From Herbaspirillum sp. 3R11 (GTDB lineage Bacteria > Pseudomonadota > Gammaproteobacteria > Burkholderiales > Burkholderiaceae_D), in NCBI RefSeq assembly GCF_004563925.1, contig NZ_SPNJ01000004.1:310001-374000 (forward strand): 64,000 nucleotides of DNA, given 5' to 3'. The translations under genes and the position numbers were made by a program. Positions 1 through 10,780 of the stretch are shown here, piece by piece; positions within the stretch are counted from its first letter, which is position 1; every line of letters begins with the position of its first letter. Under the pieces are notes generated by a model. That model saw only the letters and a list, made by a program, of their open reading frames with translations. It was not told the DNA's origin and made no database searches.

Positions 1-522
1 GTCATCTTCGTAGATCTCTTCCAGCTTTTCGTTCAGGATGATGATCAGGGAGTCGACATGCTGCCCCAGTTCTTCCAGACCCTGGTCGGCGATATCCATG
101 CACTTCTGGCCTTCGTACGAGAACGGCTTGGAGACCACCGCAACCGTCAGCGCGCCCAGCGACTTGGCGACTTCGGCCACCACCGGCGCAGCGCCGGTGC
201 CGGTGCCGCCGCCCATGCCTGCGGCGATGAACACCATGTGCGCACCGCGCAGCGCATCTTCGATGCGCGAACGGGTTTCTTCCGCCAGACGGCGGCCGAC
301 TTGCGGCTGCATGCCTGCGCCCAGACCGGTTTCACCGATCTGGATGACGTTGTCGGCCTTCGACATTTTCAGTGCTTGCGCATCTGTATTGGCCACAATG
401 AACTCAACACCGGACACGCCTCTGTTGATCATGTGTTGCACCGCGTTGCCGCCTGCACCGCCCACGCCCACGACCTTGATGATCGTGCCGAGAGTGGCAT
501 TGTCGAGCATATTTATTTCCAT
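1..522 (-). CDS. ftsZ: Cell division protein FtsZ, N-terminal 174 residues (runs off the window)
   Basis: FtsZ is the tubulin-like GTPase that forms the cytoplasmic Z ring at mid-cell. Only the N-terminal part lies in the window; the reading frame is open to base 1. The translation starts MEINMLDN and shows the first glycine-rich GTP-contact loop ([10 protein letters not shown]) and the tubulin signature [10 protein letters not shown]. The start is the ATG at 522, preceded by a strong AAGGAG ribosome binding site seven bases upstream. It follows ftsA on the same strand after a 149-base gap, the usual order of the dcw cluster. That gap is long enough to carry an additional ftsZ promoter, although no clear -35/-10 pair was found. 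Confidence 0.97.
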   Translation of the reverse strand, partial: MEINMLDNATLGTIIKVVGVGGAGGNAVQHMINRGVSGVEFIVANTDAQALKMSKADNVIQIGETGLGAGMQPQVGRRLAEETRSRIEDALRGAHMVFIAAGMGGGTGTGAAPVVAEVAKSLGALTVAVVSKPFSYEGQKCMDIADQGLEELGQHVDSLIIILNEKLEEIYEDD

Positions 523-671
523 GATGACTCCTTAAATATATGTATGTGCAGCTTGCAGTTGATAGGCATCACGCGGTGTGACGACTAGCAACTGAGAACT
601 GCGTGTTGCTGATCCGAAGACTGAATAACTAAAAACCAAATTGAACATTGAAAACTGAATAATGCGACCGC

Positions 672-1904
672 TTAAAAATTGCCTAGAAACCATTCCTTCA
701 TACGCTGCCAGATTGCCTTTACCGAACCTTCCTGACGGGTCACGATGTACCCGCGCAGATACTGCTTTTTCGCTTCCAACAACAACCCCAATACGGTGGA
801 ATAGCGTGGACTGCGCACCACGTCGGCCAACTGCCCGCTGTATTCCGGCGTCCCCAGGCGGGCCGGCTTGAGGAAAATGTCCTCCGCCAGCTCAATCATT
901 CCCGGCATCATCGCGGAGCCGCCGGTGAGGACAATGCCAGACGACAGCACCTCTTCGTAACCGGACTCGCGCACCACCTGATGCACCAATGCAAACAACT
1001 CTTCCACACGCGGCTCGATCACTGCCGCCAGCGCCTGGCGCGACAGGGTGCGCGGATTGCGGTCACCTAGGCCCGGCACTTCCAGCGTCTCGGTTGGATC
1101 CGCCAGGATCTGCTTGGCCACGCCGTAGCGCAGCTTGATTTCTTCCGCCTCCAGCGTCGGCGTGCGCAAGGCCATCGCGATGTCGTTGGTGATCTGATCG
1201 CCGGCGATCGGGATCACTGCGGTGTGACGGATCGCGCCTTCGGTAAACACCGCCACGTCGGTGGTGCCGCCGCCGATGTCGACCAGCACCACGCCCAGTT
1301 CACGTTCATCCGGCGTCAGCACGGAATCGGCCGAAGCCATCGGTTGCAAAATCAGATCCGATACTTCCAGACCACAGCGACGTACACACTTGACAATGTT
1401 CTGCACCGCCGACACCGCGCCGGTCACGATGTGCACTTTTACCTCGAGTCGGATGCCGCTCATGCCGATTGGTTCACGCACATCTTCCTGATTGTCGACG
1501 ATGAATTCCTGCGGCACGGTATGCAGCAATTGCTGGTCGGTCGGGATGTTGACGGCCTTGGCGGTTTCGATCACGCGCGACACGTCCGCGGCGCTGACTT
1601 CCTTGTCCTTGATCGCCACCATGCCGCTCGAATTGAAGCTGCGGATATGGCTGCCCGCGATGCCGGTGTAGACATTGCGGATCTTGCAGTCGGCCATCAG
1701 CTCGGCCTCTTCGAGCGCGCGCTGGATCGATTCGACCGTGGCTTCGATGTTGACCACCACGCCCTTCTTCAATCCCTTGGATTCGGACTGGCCCAGGCCG
1801 ATCACTTCGTGGCGTCCGTCCTGCAATACTTCCGCCACCACGGCCACCACCTTGGAGGTGCCGATGTCGAGACCGACGATCAGGTTTTTTGCGTCTTTTG
1901 TCAT
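672..1904 (-). CDS. ftsA: Cell division protein FtsA
   Basis: FtsA is the actin-like ATPase that tethers FtsZ filaments to the inner face of the membrane and recruits later divisome proteins. The 410-residue length is normal. The phosphate-1 motif GLDIGTSKV is at residues 11-19, the phosphate-2 motif VDIGGGTTD at about 208-216, and the adenosine motif LTGGSAMMPG at about 326-335. The C-terminal segment (about 395-410, IWQRMKEWFLGNF) is the amphipathic membrane-targeting helix expected of the family. It lies ten bases after ftsQ and before ftsZ, the canonical arrangement. Confidence 0.97.
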   Translation of the reverse strand: MTKDAKNLIVGLDIGTSKVVAVVAEVLQDGRHEVIGLGQSESKGLKKGVVVNIEATVESIQRALEEAELMADCKIRNVYTGIAGSHIRSFNSSGMVAIKDKEVSAADVSRVIETAKAVNIPTDQQLLHTVPQEFIVDNQEDVREPIGMSGIRLEVKVHIVTGAVSAVQNIVKCVRRCGLEVSDLILQPMASADSVLTPDERELGVVLVDIGGGTTDVAVFTEGAIRHTAVIPIAGDQITNDIAMALRTPTLEAEEIKLRYGVAKQILADPTETLEVPGLGDRNPRTLSRQALAAVIEPRVEELFALVHQVVRESGYEEVLSSGIVLTGGSAMMPGMIELAEDIFLKPARLGTPEYSGQLADVVRSPRYSTVLGLLLEAKKQYLRGYIVTRQEGSVKAIWQRMKEWFLGNF

Positions 1905-1914
1905 ATCGTTCCGC

Positions 1915-2688
1915 TTATTTTTTCTTTCCGTTCAATGCAGCCAGTACCAGTCCATCCGCCTTCAGCGCCAGACCGTTCGGGTAACGCATGTCGACATTTT
2001 CAATCTTCTTCCCCTGCAGGCGATCCACCAGTTGTGGATAGACCGAGACCAGCCTGGCAATTCTTTCCTTCAGCGTGGCGTCGCTTTCAGCACGCCCCAG
2101 CTCCACCGTGAGACCGTTGTCCAGCTTGACTGTCCACGCATAGCGGTTGGACAAGGCGACCGATTCCGGCTCCAGCTTGATCGGCGCGAACCAGTTGCGG
2201 AACTGGTCGAAGCGCGCCACCACTTCCTTCTCGCTGCCGACCGGTCCGTCAAACTCCAGCAAATCGCCGTCGTCTTCCGCCTCCGCCAGATTGGCGGTAA
2301 ATACATCACCCTTGACCGACAGCAAACGGCCGTCGTCGCCCCAGGTGCCAAGCGCGCGATGCTCTTCCAGCGTCACGATCAGCTTGTTCGGCCATTCACG
2401 CCGCACCATCGCCTTGCGCACCCACGGCACCGACTCAAACGCGGCACGCACCGCATCGAGGTCGGCGGTAAAGAAATTGCCCTTGATGCGCGGCACCGCG
2501 CTGGCGCGTATCGTCAGCGGGTTGACGCGCCGCAACTGTTCTTCGGCCACGCCTTCGACGCGTATCGTCCTGAGCGTAAACATCGGCCGCTGCGCCAGCC
2601 ACCACAGTCCGGACGCCAGCAACGCCAACGCCACCAGCGCCAGCAGGGCGTTGGTGGTTGCGTTGAGCATCTTGACGTCTTGCCACAT
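1915..2688 (-). CDS. ftsQ: Cell division protein FtsQ
   Basis: FtsQ is a bitopic inner-membrane protein that links early cytoplasmic and late periplasmic divisome parts through the FtsQLB complex. The 257-residue product has a short cytoplasmic N-terminus, one membrane segment at about residues 13-32 (LLALVALALLASGLWWLA), then a POTRA domain beginning near residue 37 (FTLRTIRVEGV) and the FtsQ beta-domain. The start ATG is preceded by AAGG at a suitable distance. It lies between ddl and ftsA with gaps of about ten bases, so it is cotranscribed with them. Confidence 0.95.
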   Translation of the reverse strand: MWQDVKMLNATTNALLALVALALLASGLWWLAQRPMFTLRTIRVEGVAEEQLRRVNPLTIRASAVPRIKGNFFTADLDAVRAAFESVPWVRKAMVRREWPNKLIVTLEEHRALGTWGDDGRLLSVKGDVFTANLAEAEDDGDLLEFDGPVGSEKEVVARFDQFRNWFAPIKLEPESVALSNRYAWTVKLDNGLTVELGRAESDATLKERIARLVSVYPQLVDRLQGKKIENVDMRYPNGLALKADGLVLAALNGKKK

Positions 2689-2697
2689 TGTTGCGCC

Positions 2698-3741
2698 TTA
2701 TCCTTTGTCCGAAGCGTTGGTGTCGCTGACATTTGTCGACGCATGCGATTTCCACGCGTCGGACGGCTTCAGGTCGAGCGCCGCGAATTTCAGAATCTCG
2801 TAGCACAAATCTTCATACGTCATCCCCGCCTGGCGGGCCGACATCGGCACCAGTGAGTGTCCGGTCATGCCCGGCGAGGTGTTGATCTCCAGCAGGAACG
2901 GTTCGTTGTCAGAGGCCCGCAGCATGAAGTCCACGCGCGACCAGCCGCGGCAACCGAGCGCGTTGTAGGCCTTCACCGCCAGTTCCTCGATACGCTGCGT
3001 CAGCGCTTCGTCGAGCGGTGCCGGGCACAGGTACTTGGTGTCGTCGGTGAAATACTTGTGCTGATAGTCGTAGTTGCCTTCCGGCGCGCGGATCTCGATG
3101 ACAGGGAAGGCTTTGGCCTTGTTGTCCCCGCTCGTGCCCTTGCCCATCACCGGCACGGTCAGTTCACGGCCAGTGACGAATTCTTCCGCCAGCACCACCG
3201 CGTCGTATTGCGCGCACAGGTCGAAACCTTCCTGCATGTCCGAATAGCCCGCCACCTTGGCGATGCCGATGGTCGAACCTTCATGCGGCGCCTTCAGCAT
3301 CAGCGGCAAGCCGAGCACGTCCGGCACCTGGCGCAATTCTTCACGCGGCGTGGAGGCGCTGTCGAGCACGATGAAACGCGGCGTCGGCAAGTCGTGGCCG
3401 ATCCAGATGCGCTTGGTCATGACCTTGTCCATGGCGATCGAGGACGCCATCACGCCGGGACCGGTGTAAGGAATGCCGAGTTGCTCCAGCGCGCCTTGCA
3501 GCGTGCCGTCTTCGCCGTAACGACCGTGCAGCGCGATGAACACGCGGTCGAACTTCTCCGCCGCCAGTTCCGCCAGGCTGCGTTCGGCCGGATCGAAAGG
3601 ATGCGCGTCGACGCCCTTGCTGCGCAGTGCCTTGAGCACACCGGCGCCGGACATCAGCGATACTTCGCGCTCGGCGGAGCGACCGCCGAACAGCACACCG
3701 ACCTTGCCAAATCCGGCAGCTTGATTGATTTGATTCATCAC
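2698..3741 (-). CDS. ddlB: D-alanine--D-alanine ligase
   Basis: This ATP-grasp enzyme joins two D-alanines in the cytosol to make the dipeptide that MurF adds to the peptidoglycan precursor. The protein has 347 residues, slightly longer than typical Ddl because of a polar tail after the conserved domain. The N-terminal Rossmann-like part shows [19 protein letters not shown] (about residues 15-33), and the C-terminal metal- and ATP-binding part shows [18 protein letters not shown]. The start overlaps the murC stop (ATGA), so translation is probably coupled. A second ATG directly follows the first and could equally be the start. Confidence 0.96.
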   Translation of the reverse strand: MMNQINQAAGFGKVGVLFGGRSAEREVSLMSGAGVLKALRSKGVDAHPFDPAERSLAELAAEKFDRVFIALHGRYGEDGTLQGALEQLGIPYTGPGVMASSIAMDKVMTKRIWIGHDLPTPRFIVLDSASTPREELRQVPDVLGLPLMLKAPHEGSTIGIAKVAGYSDMQEGFDLCAQYDAVVLAEEFVTGRELTVPVMGKGTSGDNKAKAFPVIEIRAPEGNYDYQHKYFTDDTKYLCPAPLDEALTQRIEELAVKAYNALGCRGWSRVDFMLRASDNEPFLLEINTSPGMTGHSLVPMSARQAGMTYEDLCYEILKFAALDLKPSDAWKSHASTNVSDTNASDKG

Positions 3742-5159
3742 GCCCCCTGTCCTTGACCTTGACCCTGTGCCGCCAGCTTGGCCGGCACGCCGCTGATGGA
3801 GCCGGCGCCCATGGTCATGACGACGTCGCCGTCGCGCACCACATTCAGAATTGTTGCCGGCATGTCGGCGATGTCTTCGACGAACACCGGCTCGACCTTG
3901 CCCGCCACGCGCAAGGCATGCGCCAGCGCGCGGCCATCGGCGGCGACAATCGGTTGCTCGCCGGCGGCGTAAACTTCGGCCAGCACCAGCACGTCGGTTG
4001 TCGACAGCACCTTGACGAAATCTTCGAACAAATCGCGCGTACGGGTGTAGCGATGCGGCTGGAACGCCAGCACCAGGCGACGGCCCGGATAAGCGCCGCG
4101 CGCTGCGGAAATGGTGGCTGCAGTCTCGACCGGATGGTGGCCGTAATCGTCCACCAGCGTGAAGGAGCCGGCCGGTTTGCCGGCGGCGTCCTGCAGCTGT
4201 ACGTCGCCGTAGCGCGTGAAGCGGCGGCCGACGCCGTTGAATTCGGTCAGCGCCTTTTGCGTATCGGCGTCAGCGACATCGAGCTCGCGCGCAATTGCCA
4301 CGGCGGCGCAGGCGTTCTGCACGTTGTGCATGCCGGGCTGGTTCAGGCTCACCTGCATCGGCTCGTAGCCATCCTGGATCACGGTGAATTCCATCTTGCC
4401 GTCGACGGCCTTGGCGTCGATTGCGCGGATATCGGCGTCTTCATGGAAGCCGTAGGTCAGGATAGGCTTGGAAATCATCGGCATGATTTCGCGCACGTGC
4501 GGATCGTCCAGGCACACTACTGCGACGCCGTAGAACGGCAAGCGCTGGGTGAACTCGACGAAGGCCTGCTTGAGCTTGGCGAAATCGTGGTTATAGGTTT
4601 CCATGTGATCGGCATCGATGTTCGTGATGACTTCGATCACCGGCGTCAGATTCAGGAAAGATGCGTCCGACTCGTCGGCCTCGGCCACGATGAAGTCGCC
4701 CGAGCCGAGCTTGGCGTTGGCGCCGGCGCTGGTCAGGCGGCCGCCGATGACGAAAGTCGGATCGAGTCCGCCTTGCGCCAGCACGCTCGCCACCAGGCTG
4801 GTGGTAGTGGTCTTGCCGTGCGTACCGGCAATCGCGATGCCCTGCTTCAGGCGCATCAGTTCGCCCAGCATGACCGCGCGCGGCACGATGGGGATATGTT
4901 TCTTGCGCGCCGCCACCACTTCCGGATTGTCGCCCTTGACCGCTGTCGAGGTGACGATGGCGTCGGCGTTGTCAATGTTCTCGGCCGCATGGCCATAGAG
5001 GATGCGCGCACCCAGTTGCGCCAGGCGCTGCGTGGCCGCGTTGCTGCCCAGATCCGAGCCGGACACGCCGTAGCCCAGATTCAGCAAGACCTCGGCAATG
5101 CCGCTCATTCCTGAGCCGCCAATGCCGACGAAGTGAATATTTTTAACCCGATGTTTCAT
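3738..5159 (-). CDS. murC: UDP-N-acetylmuramate--L-alanine ligase MurC
   Basis: MurC adds L-alanine to UDP-MurNAc, the first amino acid of the stem peptide, using ATP in the cytosol. At 473 residues it has the usual size. The N-terminal UDP-binding motif GIGGSGMSG is at 12-20, the Mur ligase P-loop GTHGKTT at 112-118, and the C-terminal domain contains DDYGHHPVE, typical of MurC. It ends with a short Gly-Gln repeat (QGQGQGQGA), encoded by a simple six-base repeat; this tail is probably dispensable. The gene overlaps murG upstream and ddl downstream by four bases each. Confidence 0.97.
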   Translation of the reverse strand: MKHRVKNIHFVGIGGSGMSGIAEVLLNLGYGVSGSDLGSNAATQRLAQLGARILYGHAAENIDNADAIVTSTAVKGDNPEVVAARKKHIPIVPRAVMLGELMRLKQGIAIAGTHGKTTTTSLVASVLAQGGLDPTFVIGGRLTSAGANAKLGSGDFIVAEADESDASFLNLTPVIEVITNIDADHMETYNHDFAKLKQAFVEFTQRLPFYGVAVVCLDDPHVREIMPMISKPILTYGFHEDADIRAIDAKAVDGKMEFTVIQDGYEPMQVSLNQPGMHNVQNACAAVAIARELDVADADTQKALTEFNGVGRRFTRYGDVQLQDAAGKPAGSFTLVDDYGHHPVETAATISAARGAYPGRRLVLAFQPHRYTRTRDLFEDFVKVLSTTDVLVLAEVYAAGEQPIVAADGRALAHALRVAGKVEPVFVEDIADMPATILNVVRDGDVVMTMGAGSISGVPAKLAAQGQGQGQGA

Positions 5160-6253
5160 TGCTTTACCAGTCTTTCCAGCACCTGCGCAATCGCCTCATT
5201 GGCGTTGCGCCTGCCTTGTTCATATGCCGCCAACGCCATTTCCAGGCAGGCAGGCCGATCCATTTTTTGCAGCAACGCCGCCAGGCTGTCCGGCGTCAGT
5301 TCCGTCTGCGGCAAATGCACTGCCGCCTTGTTTTGCGCCATCCATTTGGCGTTGTCGCGCTGATGCGAAGTAGTCGACGCCACCAAAGGCACCAGCACGC
5401 TGGCCACACCTGCCGCCGTCAGTTCCGACACGGTGATCGCACCGGCGCGGCAGATCACCAGGTCGGCGTCGGTGTAGCGGCGCGGCATGTCGTCGATGAA
5501 ATCCACCACTTCCGCATCAACGCCCGCCTGCGCATAGGCCGCACGCAAGGCGTCGATATGCTGCTTGCCGGACTGATGCGTCACCAGCGGACGCTGATCC
5601 GGCGGCAGTTTCGCCAGCGCAGCCGGCACGCATTCATTCAATACTTTTGCGCCCAGGCTGCCACCCACCACCAGGATGCGCAGCGGGCCGTCGTGAGCGG
5701 CGTAACGCGTCGCCGGCAACGGCAGCGCCAGGATTTCCTTGCGCACCGGATTGCCGGTGACTTCCGCCTTGGCGGCCGCCTTGCCGAAATCGGCAGGAAA
5801 ACCGAACAACACCTTGTCGGCCAGCGGCGCCAGCGTCTTGTTCGACAGCAGCAAGGCGGCGTCGGCATTGACCAGCGCCAGCGGCACACCGCGCAGACGC
5901 GCCATCGCACCGCCCGGCACCGTCACGTACCCACCCATGCCCAGCACCACGTCGGGCCGGCGCTTGCCGATGATCCCGTAGCACGCGCCGAAACTTGCAA
6001 TCATTCGCCACACACCCTTGACGGTATGCGCAAGACCCTTGCCGCGCAGACCCGCGAAGACGATGGAATCCATCTCGACGCCGTGCTTGGGCACCAGCTC
6101 GCGCTCCATGCCGTGCGTCGTGCCCAGCCAGGAAACCTGCCAGCCGCGCGCACGCATGGTGTCGGCGATCGCCAGGCCCGGGAAGATATGTCCGCCGGTG
6201 CCGGCTGCCATGATCAGCAGGCGCTTGTTCTTTTGCTGATGTGTCGACGTCAT
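5156..6253 (-). CDS. murG: UDP-GlcNAc:lipid I N-acetylglucosaminyltransferase MurG
   Basis: MurG transfers GlcNAc from UDP-GlcNAc to lipid I on the cytoplasmic face of the membrane, producing lipid II. The 365 residues match the family. The N-terminal glycine loop [10 protein letters not shown] (about residues 17-26) is its lipid I/membrane-side signature, a second glycine loop follows ([10 protein letters not shown]), and the donor-binding part contains [11 protein letters not shown]. The N-terminal leader [10 protein letters not shown] is a few residues longer than in many orthologues. It overlaps ftsW and murC by four bases each. Confidence 0.97.
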   Translation of the reverse strand: MTSTHQQKNKRLLIMAAGTGGHIFPGLAIADTMRARGWQVSWLGTTHGMERELVPKHGVEMDSIVFAGLRGKGLAHTVKGVWRMIASFGACYGIIGKRRPDVVLGMGGYVTVPGGAMARLRGVPLALVNADAALLLSNKTLAPLADKVLFGFPADFGKAAAKAEVTGNPVRKEILALPLPATRYAAHDGPLRILVVGGSLGAKVLNECVPAALAKLPPDQRPLVTHQSGKQHIDALRAAYAQAGVDAEVVDFIDDMPRRYTDADLVICRAGAITVSELTAAGVASVLVPLVASTTSHQRDNAKWMAQNKAAVHLPQTELTPDSLAALLQKMDRPACLEMALAAYEQGRRNANEAIAQVLERLVKQ

Positions 6254-7518
6254 AGTCGCCCTCCCCGCATCAGCACGCGGTTTTCATAGTCGATGCGCAG
6301 CAGGATCGCCAGGCCGACGCAATTGATCAGCACGCCCGAGCCGCCGTAGCTCATCAGCGGCAAGGTCAAACCCTTGGTCGGCAGCAAGCCGAGATTCACG
6401 CCCATGTTGATGAAGGTCTGCACGCCGATCCAGATGCCGATGCCCTTGGCGACCAGGCCGGCGAACGTCAGGTCCAGCGCGATCGCCTGGCGGCCGATTT
6501 CGAAGGCATGCTTGATCAGCCAGTAGAACAGCAGCACCACCACCAGCACGCCGGCAAACCCGAGTTCCTCGCCGATCACGGCCAGCAGGAAGTCGGTATG
6601 CGCTTCCGGCAGATAGTGCAATTTTTCCACGCTGCCGCCGAGTCCGACGCCGAACAGCTCGCCGCGACCGAAGGCGATCAGCGAGTGCGACAACTGATAG
6701 GCCTTGCCGAGCGCGTTCTCTTCCACCCACGGATTCATGTAGGCAAAAATCCGCTCCCGCCGCCATGGCGACAAGATGATCACCAGCGAAAAAATCCCCA
6801 CCAGCGTGGCGCCGATGCCGCCGAACCAGACGCCGTTGATGCCGCCCAAGAACAGGATGCCCATGGCGATGCAGACGATCACGCCGAAGGCGCCGAGGTC
6901 GGGCTCCAGCAGCAACAGCAAACCGACCACGCCCACCGCCAGCGTCATCGGCATGAAACCCTTGGTCAGCTTGTGCATCACTTCCTGCTTGCGCACCGTG
7001 TAGTCGGCGGCGTAAAGCACGATGAACAGCTTCATCAATTCCGACGGCTGCAGATTGAACACCTTGAACGACAGCCAGCGCTTGGCGCCGTTGACGCCCT
7101 TGCCGATGCCCGGGATCAGCACCATCGCCAGCAGGATCAGCGTACCGACGAACAGATACGGCGCCAGCTTTTGCCAGGTCTCGATCTTGATGCGGAACAC
7201 CAGCAGGCCGGCCAGCAGCGAGACGCCGATGAACATGGCCTGGCGGATCAGGAAATGCGCCGTCTTGTAGTTCGCGTACTTGGGCGAGTCGGGCAAGGCG
7301 ATCGATGCCGAATACACCATGACCATGCCGAACAGCATGAGCAGCAACACCACCCACACCAGCGGCTGGTCGTACTCCATCATGCGTGAACGCTGCTCGA
7401 TGCCGCTGATGCCCTTCAGGCTGCCGCTGTTGCTGCCCGAGCGCGCGCTACCGCGCACGCCAGGTTCATCCTTGGCGCCGAACCAGCCGGTGATCGAGGG
7501 CAGCGTCAGTTTCATCAC
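6250..7518 (-). CDS. ftsW: Septal peptidoglycan glycosyltransferase FtsW (SEDS family)
   Basis: FtsW is the SEDS-family polymerase that, paired with FtsI, makes septal glycan strands from lipid II. The 422-residue protein begins with a cytoplasmic tail of about 50 residues, followed by about ten hydrophobic membrane segments. SEDS signatures are visible: [11 protein letters not shown] early, QPSELMKL, the large periplasmic loop with [17 protein letters not shown], and MSYGGSG near the C-terminus. The tail before the first membrane segment is longer than in E. coli and is rich in Ser and Gly. It overlaps murD upstream and murG downstream by four bases. Confidence 0.96.
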   Translation of the reverse strand: MMKLTLPSITGWFGAKDEPGVRGSARSGSNSGSLKGISGIEQRSRMMEYDQPLVWVVLLLMLFGMVMVYSASIALPDSPKYANYKTAHFLIRQAMFIGVSLLAGLLVFRIKIETWQKLAPYLFVGTLILLAMVLIPGIGKGVNGAKRWLSFKVFNLQPSELMKLFIVLYAADYTVRKQEVMHKLTKGFMPMTLAVGVVGLLLLLEPDLGAFGVIVCIAMGILFLGGINGVWFGGIGATLVGIFSLVIILSPWRRERIFAYMNPWVEENALGKAYQLSHSLIAFGRGELFGVGLGGSVEKLHYLPEAHTDFLLAVIGEELGFAGVLVVVLLFYWLIKHAFEIGRQAIALDLTFAGLVAKGIGIWIGVQTFINMGVNLGLLPTKGLTLPLMSYGGSGVLINCVGLAILLRIDYENRVLMRGGRL

Positions 7519-9575
7519 ATCACCTCGCCACGCGACAAGGCCAGCTCACGCACGGCGTCAACGAAGACTTCGGCGCGATGCCCGTAGTTGCGGAACATGT
7601 CGAAGCTGGCGCACGCCGGCGACAGCAGCACGGCGTCGCCGCCCTGCGCCATGGCGCCGGCTTTCTCGACGGCTTCTTCCAGCGTTGCGCAGTCGATCAG
7701 TTCGACGCCGCTGTCGGTGACGGCGCTGCGGATGGCGCCGGCATCGCGACCGATCAGGAACACGGCGCGGCCGTATTTCGCCAGCGGTTCGGCCAGCGGC
7801 GCGAAATCCTGTCCCTTGCCTTCGCCGCCGGCGATCAGCAACAGGCGATTCGGTTTGCCGCCGTGACCTAGGCCATTGAGCGCGGCAACAGTAGCGCCGA
7901 CATTGGTGCCCTTGCTGTCGTCGTAATATTCGACGTCCTGGATGGTCGTGACCAGCTCGACGCGGTGCGGCTCGCCGGTGTATTCGCGCAGGCCGTGCAG
8001 CAGCGGCGCCAGCGGCAGGTCGACGGCGCGGCACAGCGCCAGCGCGGCCAGACCGTTGAGCGCATTGTGCAGGCCGCGAATGCGCAAGGCATCGGCGGGC
8101 ATCAGGCGCTTGAGCTGGAATGGCTGCTCGACCACTTCCTTGGGATCCTTCTTGCGGCGGCGACCTTCGGGCTTTTCTTCATCTTCGATGACGACGGCGT
8201 TGGCCAGCCACAGCATGCCGTTTTCATCGACCAGGCCGAAGTCGCCGGCTTTCGTCGGTTCGCCCATGCCGAAGCTGGAAACGATGGCGCCCGGCTTGGT
8301 CATCTGCATTACCAGAGCATCGTCGCGGTTGAGCACGCGCACGGTGCCGTCGCCGAAAATCTTGGCCTTGTCGGCGGCGTAGGCGTCCATGTCGCCGTGC
8401 CAGTCGAGATGATCCTGGGTCACGTTGAGCACGGTCGCGGCGCTGGGCTGCAGGCTGTGCGTCGAATGCAACTGGAAGCTCGACAACTCCAGCACCCAGG
8501 CTTGCGGCAGGATGCCGGTGTAGACTTTTTCGGGCTCCGGCGGCGGTAGTTCGAGTTGCAACGGCGTCGTGTCTTCTTCGTCGGCAGGTACAACTTCAGG
8601 CATGGCCGATTCTTGTTCGAACTCATCCTGCGCCGCTTGAACCTCGGCATCGGCGATGGCTTCTTGCTGCGCGTCACCTTCGACCGTGGCCGAGTTTGAG
8701 TCCGCGTCCGCGTCAGGATCGGCGGATGCCTCGACGCTCAGCACGGCGTCGCCCTCGATCAGTGCCGCCTGTGTCGCCGGTGCGTTTGCTTCTTTCGATT
8801 CATTTGCGGCTTCGTCGATCGCAGCCTGCAATTCGGCTGCTTCTTCCTGCTCGCGCAACTCCATCTGCGCCGACGCGGCTGCTGCAAGTGCAGCCTCTTC
8901 GGCCGCCTTCCGCTCAGCTTCGGCGGCCTCGATGGCGGCTTGCTGTGCAACTTCCGCGGCCAGCTTTTCCGCTTCCACGGCATCGGCTTCGGCCTGCAAA
9001 GCTGCCGCTTCCTGTTCAATGCGCAATTGCTCGGCAACCACCTTGGCATGTGCTTCGTCGTCGATCAGCGCCTGGCGCAGGACATCCAGCACGGCCGGGC
9101 TGATGTTGCCGGCGACCTTCGTCGTCAACCCTGCGCGACGGCACAGCATGCCGGTCAGGCTGGTGACGGTGGTCTTGCCGTTGGTGCCGGTGATGGCCAA
9201 TACTTTCGGCGCGTAGGCGCGCTCTTCGCGCAATGCCGCCAGGGCTTGCGCGAACAATTCCATTTCACCCCACAGCGGGATGTTGCGTTCGCTCGCGGCG
9301 GCGGACACGGCCGCCAGTTCGCGTCCGGGCGCCAGGCCGGGGCTGACGGCGACGAAGTCGACGCCGTCCAGCAAACCGGCCGACAAGGCCTGGCCGCCGA
9401 CGAATTCGATATCGCCGGACACTGCGCGCAATGCCGCCAGACGCTCGGCCACGGCCTGCTCGTCGCGGGTGTCGGCCACACGCACGCGCGCGCCGCAATG
9501 GACCAGCCATTGCGCCATCGCCAGACCGGATTCACCGAGTCCGAGCACCAGAGCGTGTTTATCGACGTAATTCAT
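7515..9575 (-). CDS. murD: UDP-MurNAc-L-alanine--D-glutamate ligase MurD with a large Ala/Glu-rich insert
   Basis: MurD adds D-glutamate to UDP-MurNAc-L-Ala in the cytosol. At 686 residues it is far longer than usual for the family (about 430-510). Residues 1-172 and 351-686 align in character with normal MurD: N-terminal [10 protein letters not shown]-loop GTNGKTT at 130-136, GNISPAV, then [10 protein letters not shown] at 360-369, QDHLDWHG, and the C-terminal domain with DDSKGTN. Between them, residues about 173-350 (bases 8526-9059) form an alanine-, glutamate- and glutamine-rich segment that starts as a likely coiled coil and ends acidic and proline-rich. A smaller charged loop (about 463-484) lies further on. 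The frame stays open throughout, so this is an insertion rather than a frameshift. Confidence 0.95.
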   Translation of the reverse strand: MNYVDKHALVLGLGESGLAMAQWLVHCGARVRVADTRDEQAVAERLAALRAVSGDIEFVGGQALSAGLLDGVDFVAVSPGLAPGRELAAVSAAASERNIPLWGEMELFAQALAALREERAYAPKVLAITGTNGKTTVTSLTGMLCRRAGLTTKVAGNISPAVLDVLRQALIDDEAHAKVVAEQLRIEQEAAALQAEADAVEAEKLAAEVAQQAAIEAAEAERKAAEEAALAAAASAQMELREQEEAAELQAAIDEAANESKEANAPATQAALIEGDAVLSVEASADPDADADSNSATVEGDAQQEAIADAEVQAAQDEFEQESAMPEVVPADEEDTTPLQLELPPPEPEKVYTGILPQAWVLELSSFQLHSTHSLQPSAATVLNVTQDHLDWHGDMDAYAADKAKIFGDGTVRVLNRDDALVMQMTKPGAIVSSFGMGEPTKAGDFGLVDENGMLWLANAVVIEDEEKPEGRRRKKDPKEVVEQPFQLKRLMPADALRIRGLHNALNGLAALALCRAVDLPLAPLLHGLREYTGEPHRVELVTTIQDVEYYDDSKGTNVGATVAALNGLGHGGKPNRLLLIAGGEGKGQDFAPLAEPLAKYGRAVFLIGRDAGAIRSAVTDSGVELIDCATLEEAVEKAGAMAQGGDAVLLSPACASFDMFRNYGHRAEVFVDAVRELALSRGEVM

Positions 9576-9609
9576 TCTTTATTACCTGAGTCTTTCTAAA
9601 GTGATCCGC

Positions 9610-10779
9610 TCAACGCAATTTCAGCGTCGACAGACCGAACAGCACCAGCATCATCGTGATGATCCAGAAGCGCACCACGACTTGTGTTTCTTTCCAACCC
9701 TTTTGTTCATAGTGATGGTGCAACGGCGCCATCAGCAGAACGCGTTTACCAACGCCGTAGCGCTTCTTGGTAAATTTGAAATACGCTACCTGGATCATCA
9801 CCGACAGCGTCTCCACCACGAAGATGCCGCCCATGATGAACAGCACGATTTCCTGGCGCACAATCACGGCGATGGTGCCGAGCGCACCGCCCAGCGCCAA
9901 GGCGCCGACGTCGCCCATGAACACTTGCGCGGGATAAGCGTTGTACCAGAGGAAAGCCAGGCCCGCGCCGGCCATCGCGCCGCAGAAAATCAGCAATTCG
10001 CCGGCGCCCGGAATATGCGGGATGAACAGATATTTGGCATAGCTGGCGCTGCCGGTCAGGTAAGCGAAGATGCCCAACGCACCGCCGACCAGCACGGTCG
10101 GCATGATCGCCAGGCCATCCAGGCCGTCCGTCAGGTTGACCGCATTGCTGGTGCCGACGATGACGAAATAGGTCAGCGCGATGAAGCCCCACACGCCCAG
10201 CGGATAGCTGACGGTCTTGAAGAACGGCACGATCAGATCGGCCTTGGGCGGCAGGTCGAGGTTGAAGCCCGATTGCACCCAGGCGAAGAACAGATCCAGC
10301 ACCTTCATGTTGCTGACTTCGGACACCGAGAACGCCAGGTAGAACGCCGCCACCAGACCGATCAGCGATTGCCAGAAATACTTTTCACGCGAACGCATGC
10401 CGTTCGGATCCTTGTAGACCACCTTGCGGTAATCGTCGACCCAGCCGACGGTGCCAAAGCCGAGCGTGACAATCAGTACGATCCAGACGAAGCGATTGCT
10501 GAGGTCCGCCCACAGCAGCGTCGAAATGCCGATGCCGATCAGGATCAGCACGCCGCCCATGGTGGGCGTGCCGGATTTGATCAGGTGCGTTTGCGGGCCG
10601 TCGGTGCGCACGGCCTGGCCGACCTTGAGCAAGGTCAGCATGCGGATGACCGCCGGACCGGCGACGAGGCCGATCAACAGCGCCGTCAGCGTCGCAAACA
10701 CGGCGCGGAAGGTGATGAAGTTGAAAACGCGCAGGAAACTGAAATCCTGCTGAAAATTCTGAGCCAGCCAAAGCAGCAT
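9610..10779 (-). CDS. mraY: Phospho-MurNAc-pentapeptide transferase MraY
   Basis: MraY transfers phospho-MurNAc-pentapeptide from UDP to undecaprenyl phosphate, making lipid I at the inner membrane. The 389-residue protein is the usual size, with about ten membrane segments. Family motifs are visible: TPTMGG early, VDDYRKV (catalytic Asp region), [10 protein letters not shown], and PLHHHYE near the C-terminus. The start was set at the ATG at 10779 (MLLWLAQN), because it has an AGGAGA site upstream and gives normal length; an in-frame extension of 22 residues would run into murF. It starts one base after the murF stop. Confidence 0.96.
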   Translation of the reverse strand: MLLWLAQNFQQDFSFLRVFNFITFRAVFATLTALLIGLVAGPAVIRMLTLLKVGQAVRTDGPQTHLIKSGTPTMGGVLILIGIGISTLLWADLSNRFVWIVLIVTLGFGTVGWVDDYRKVVYKDPNGMRSREKYFWQSLIGLVAAFYLAFSVSEVSNMKVLDLFFAWVQSGFNLDLPPKADLIVPFFKTVSYPLGVWGFIALTYFVIVGTSNAVNLTDGLDGLAIMPTVLVGGALGIFAYLTGSASYAKYLFIPHIPGAGELLIFCGAMAGAGLAFLWYNAYPAQVFMGDVGALALGGALGTIAVIVRQEIVLFIMGGIFVVETLSVMIQVAYFKFTKKRYGVGKRVLLMAPLHHHYEQKGWKETQVVVRFWIITMMLVLFGLSTLKLR

Positions 10780-10780
10780 G

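Noticed and set aside
620-662. Direct repeat ACTGAATAA between ftsA and ftsZ, 34 bases apart
   Set aside because: It lies in simple A- and T-rich sequence and is too short to separate from chance.
3745-3776. Six-base repeat giving the Gly-Gln tail of MurC, considered as a frameshift hot spot
   Set aside because: The frame is intact and ends normally at the ddl overlap; a short tail is harmless.
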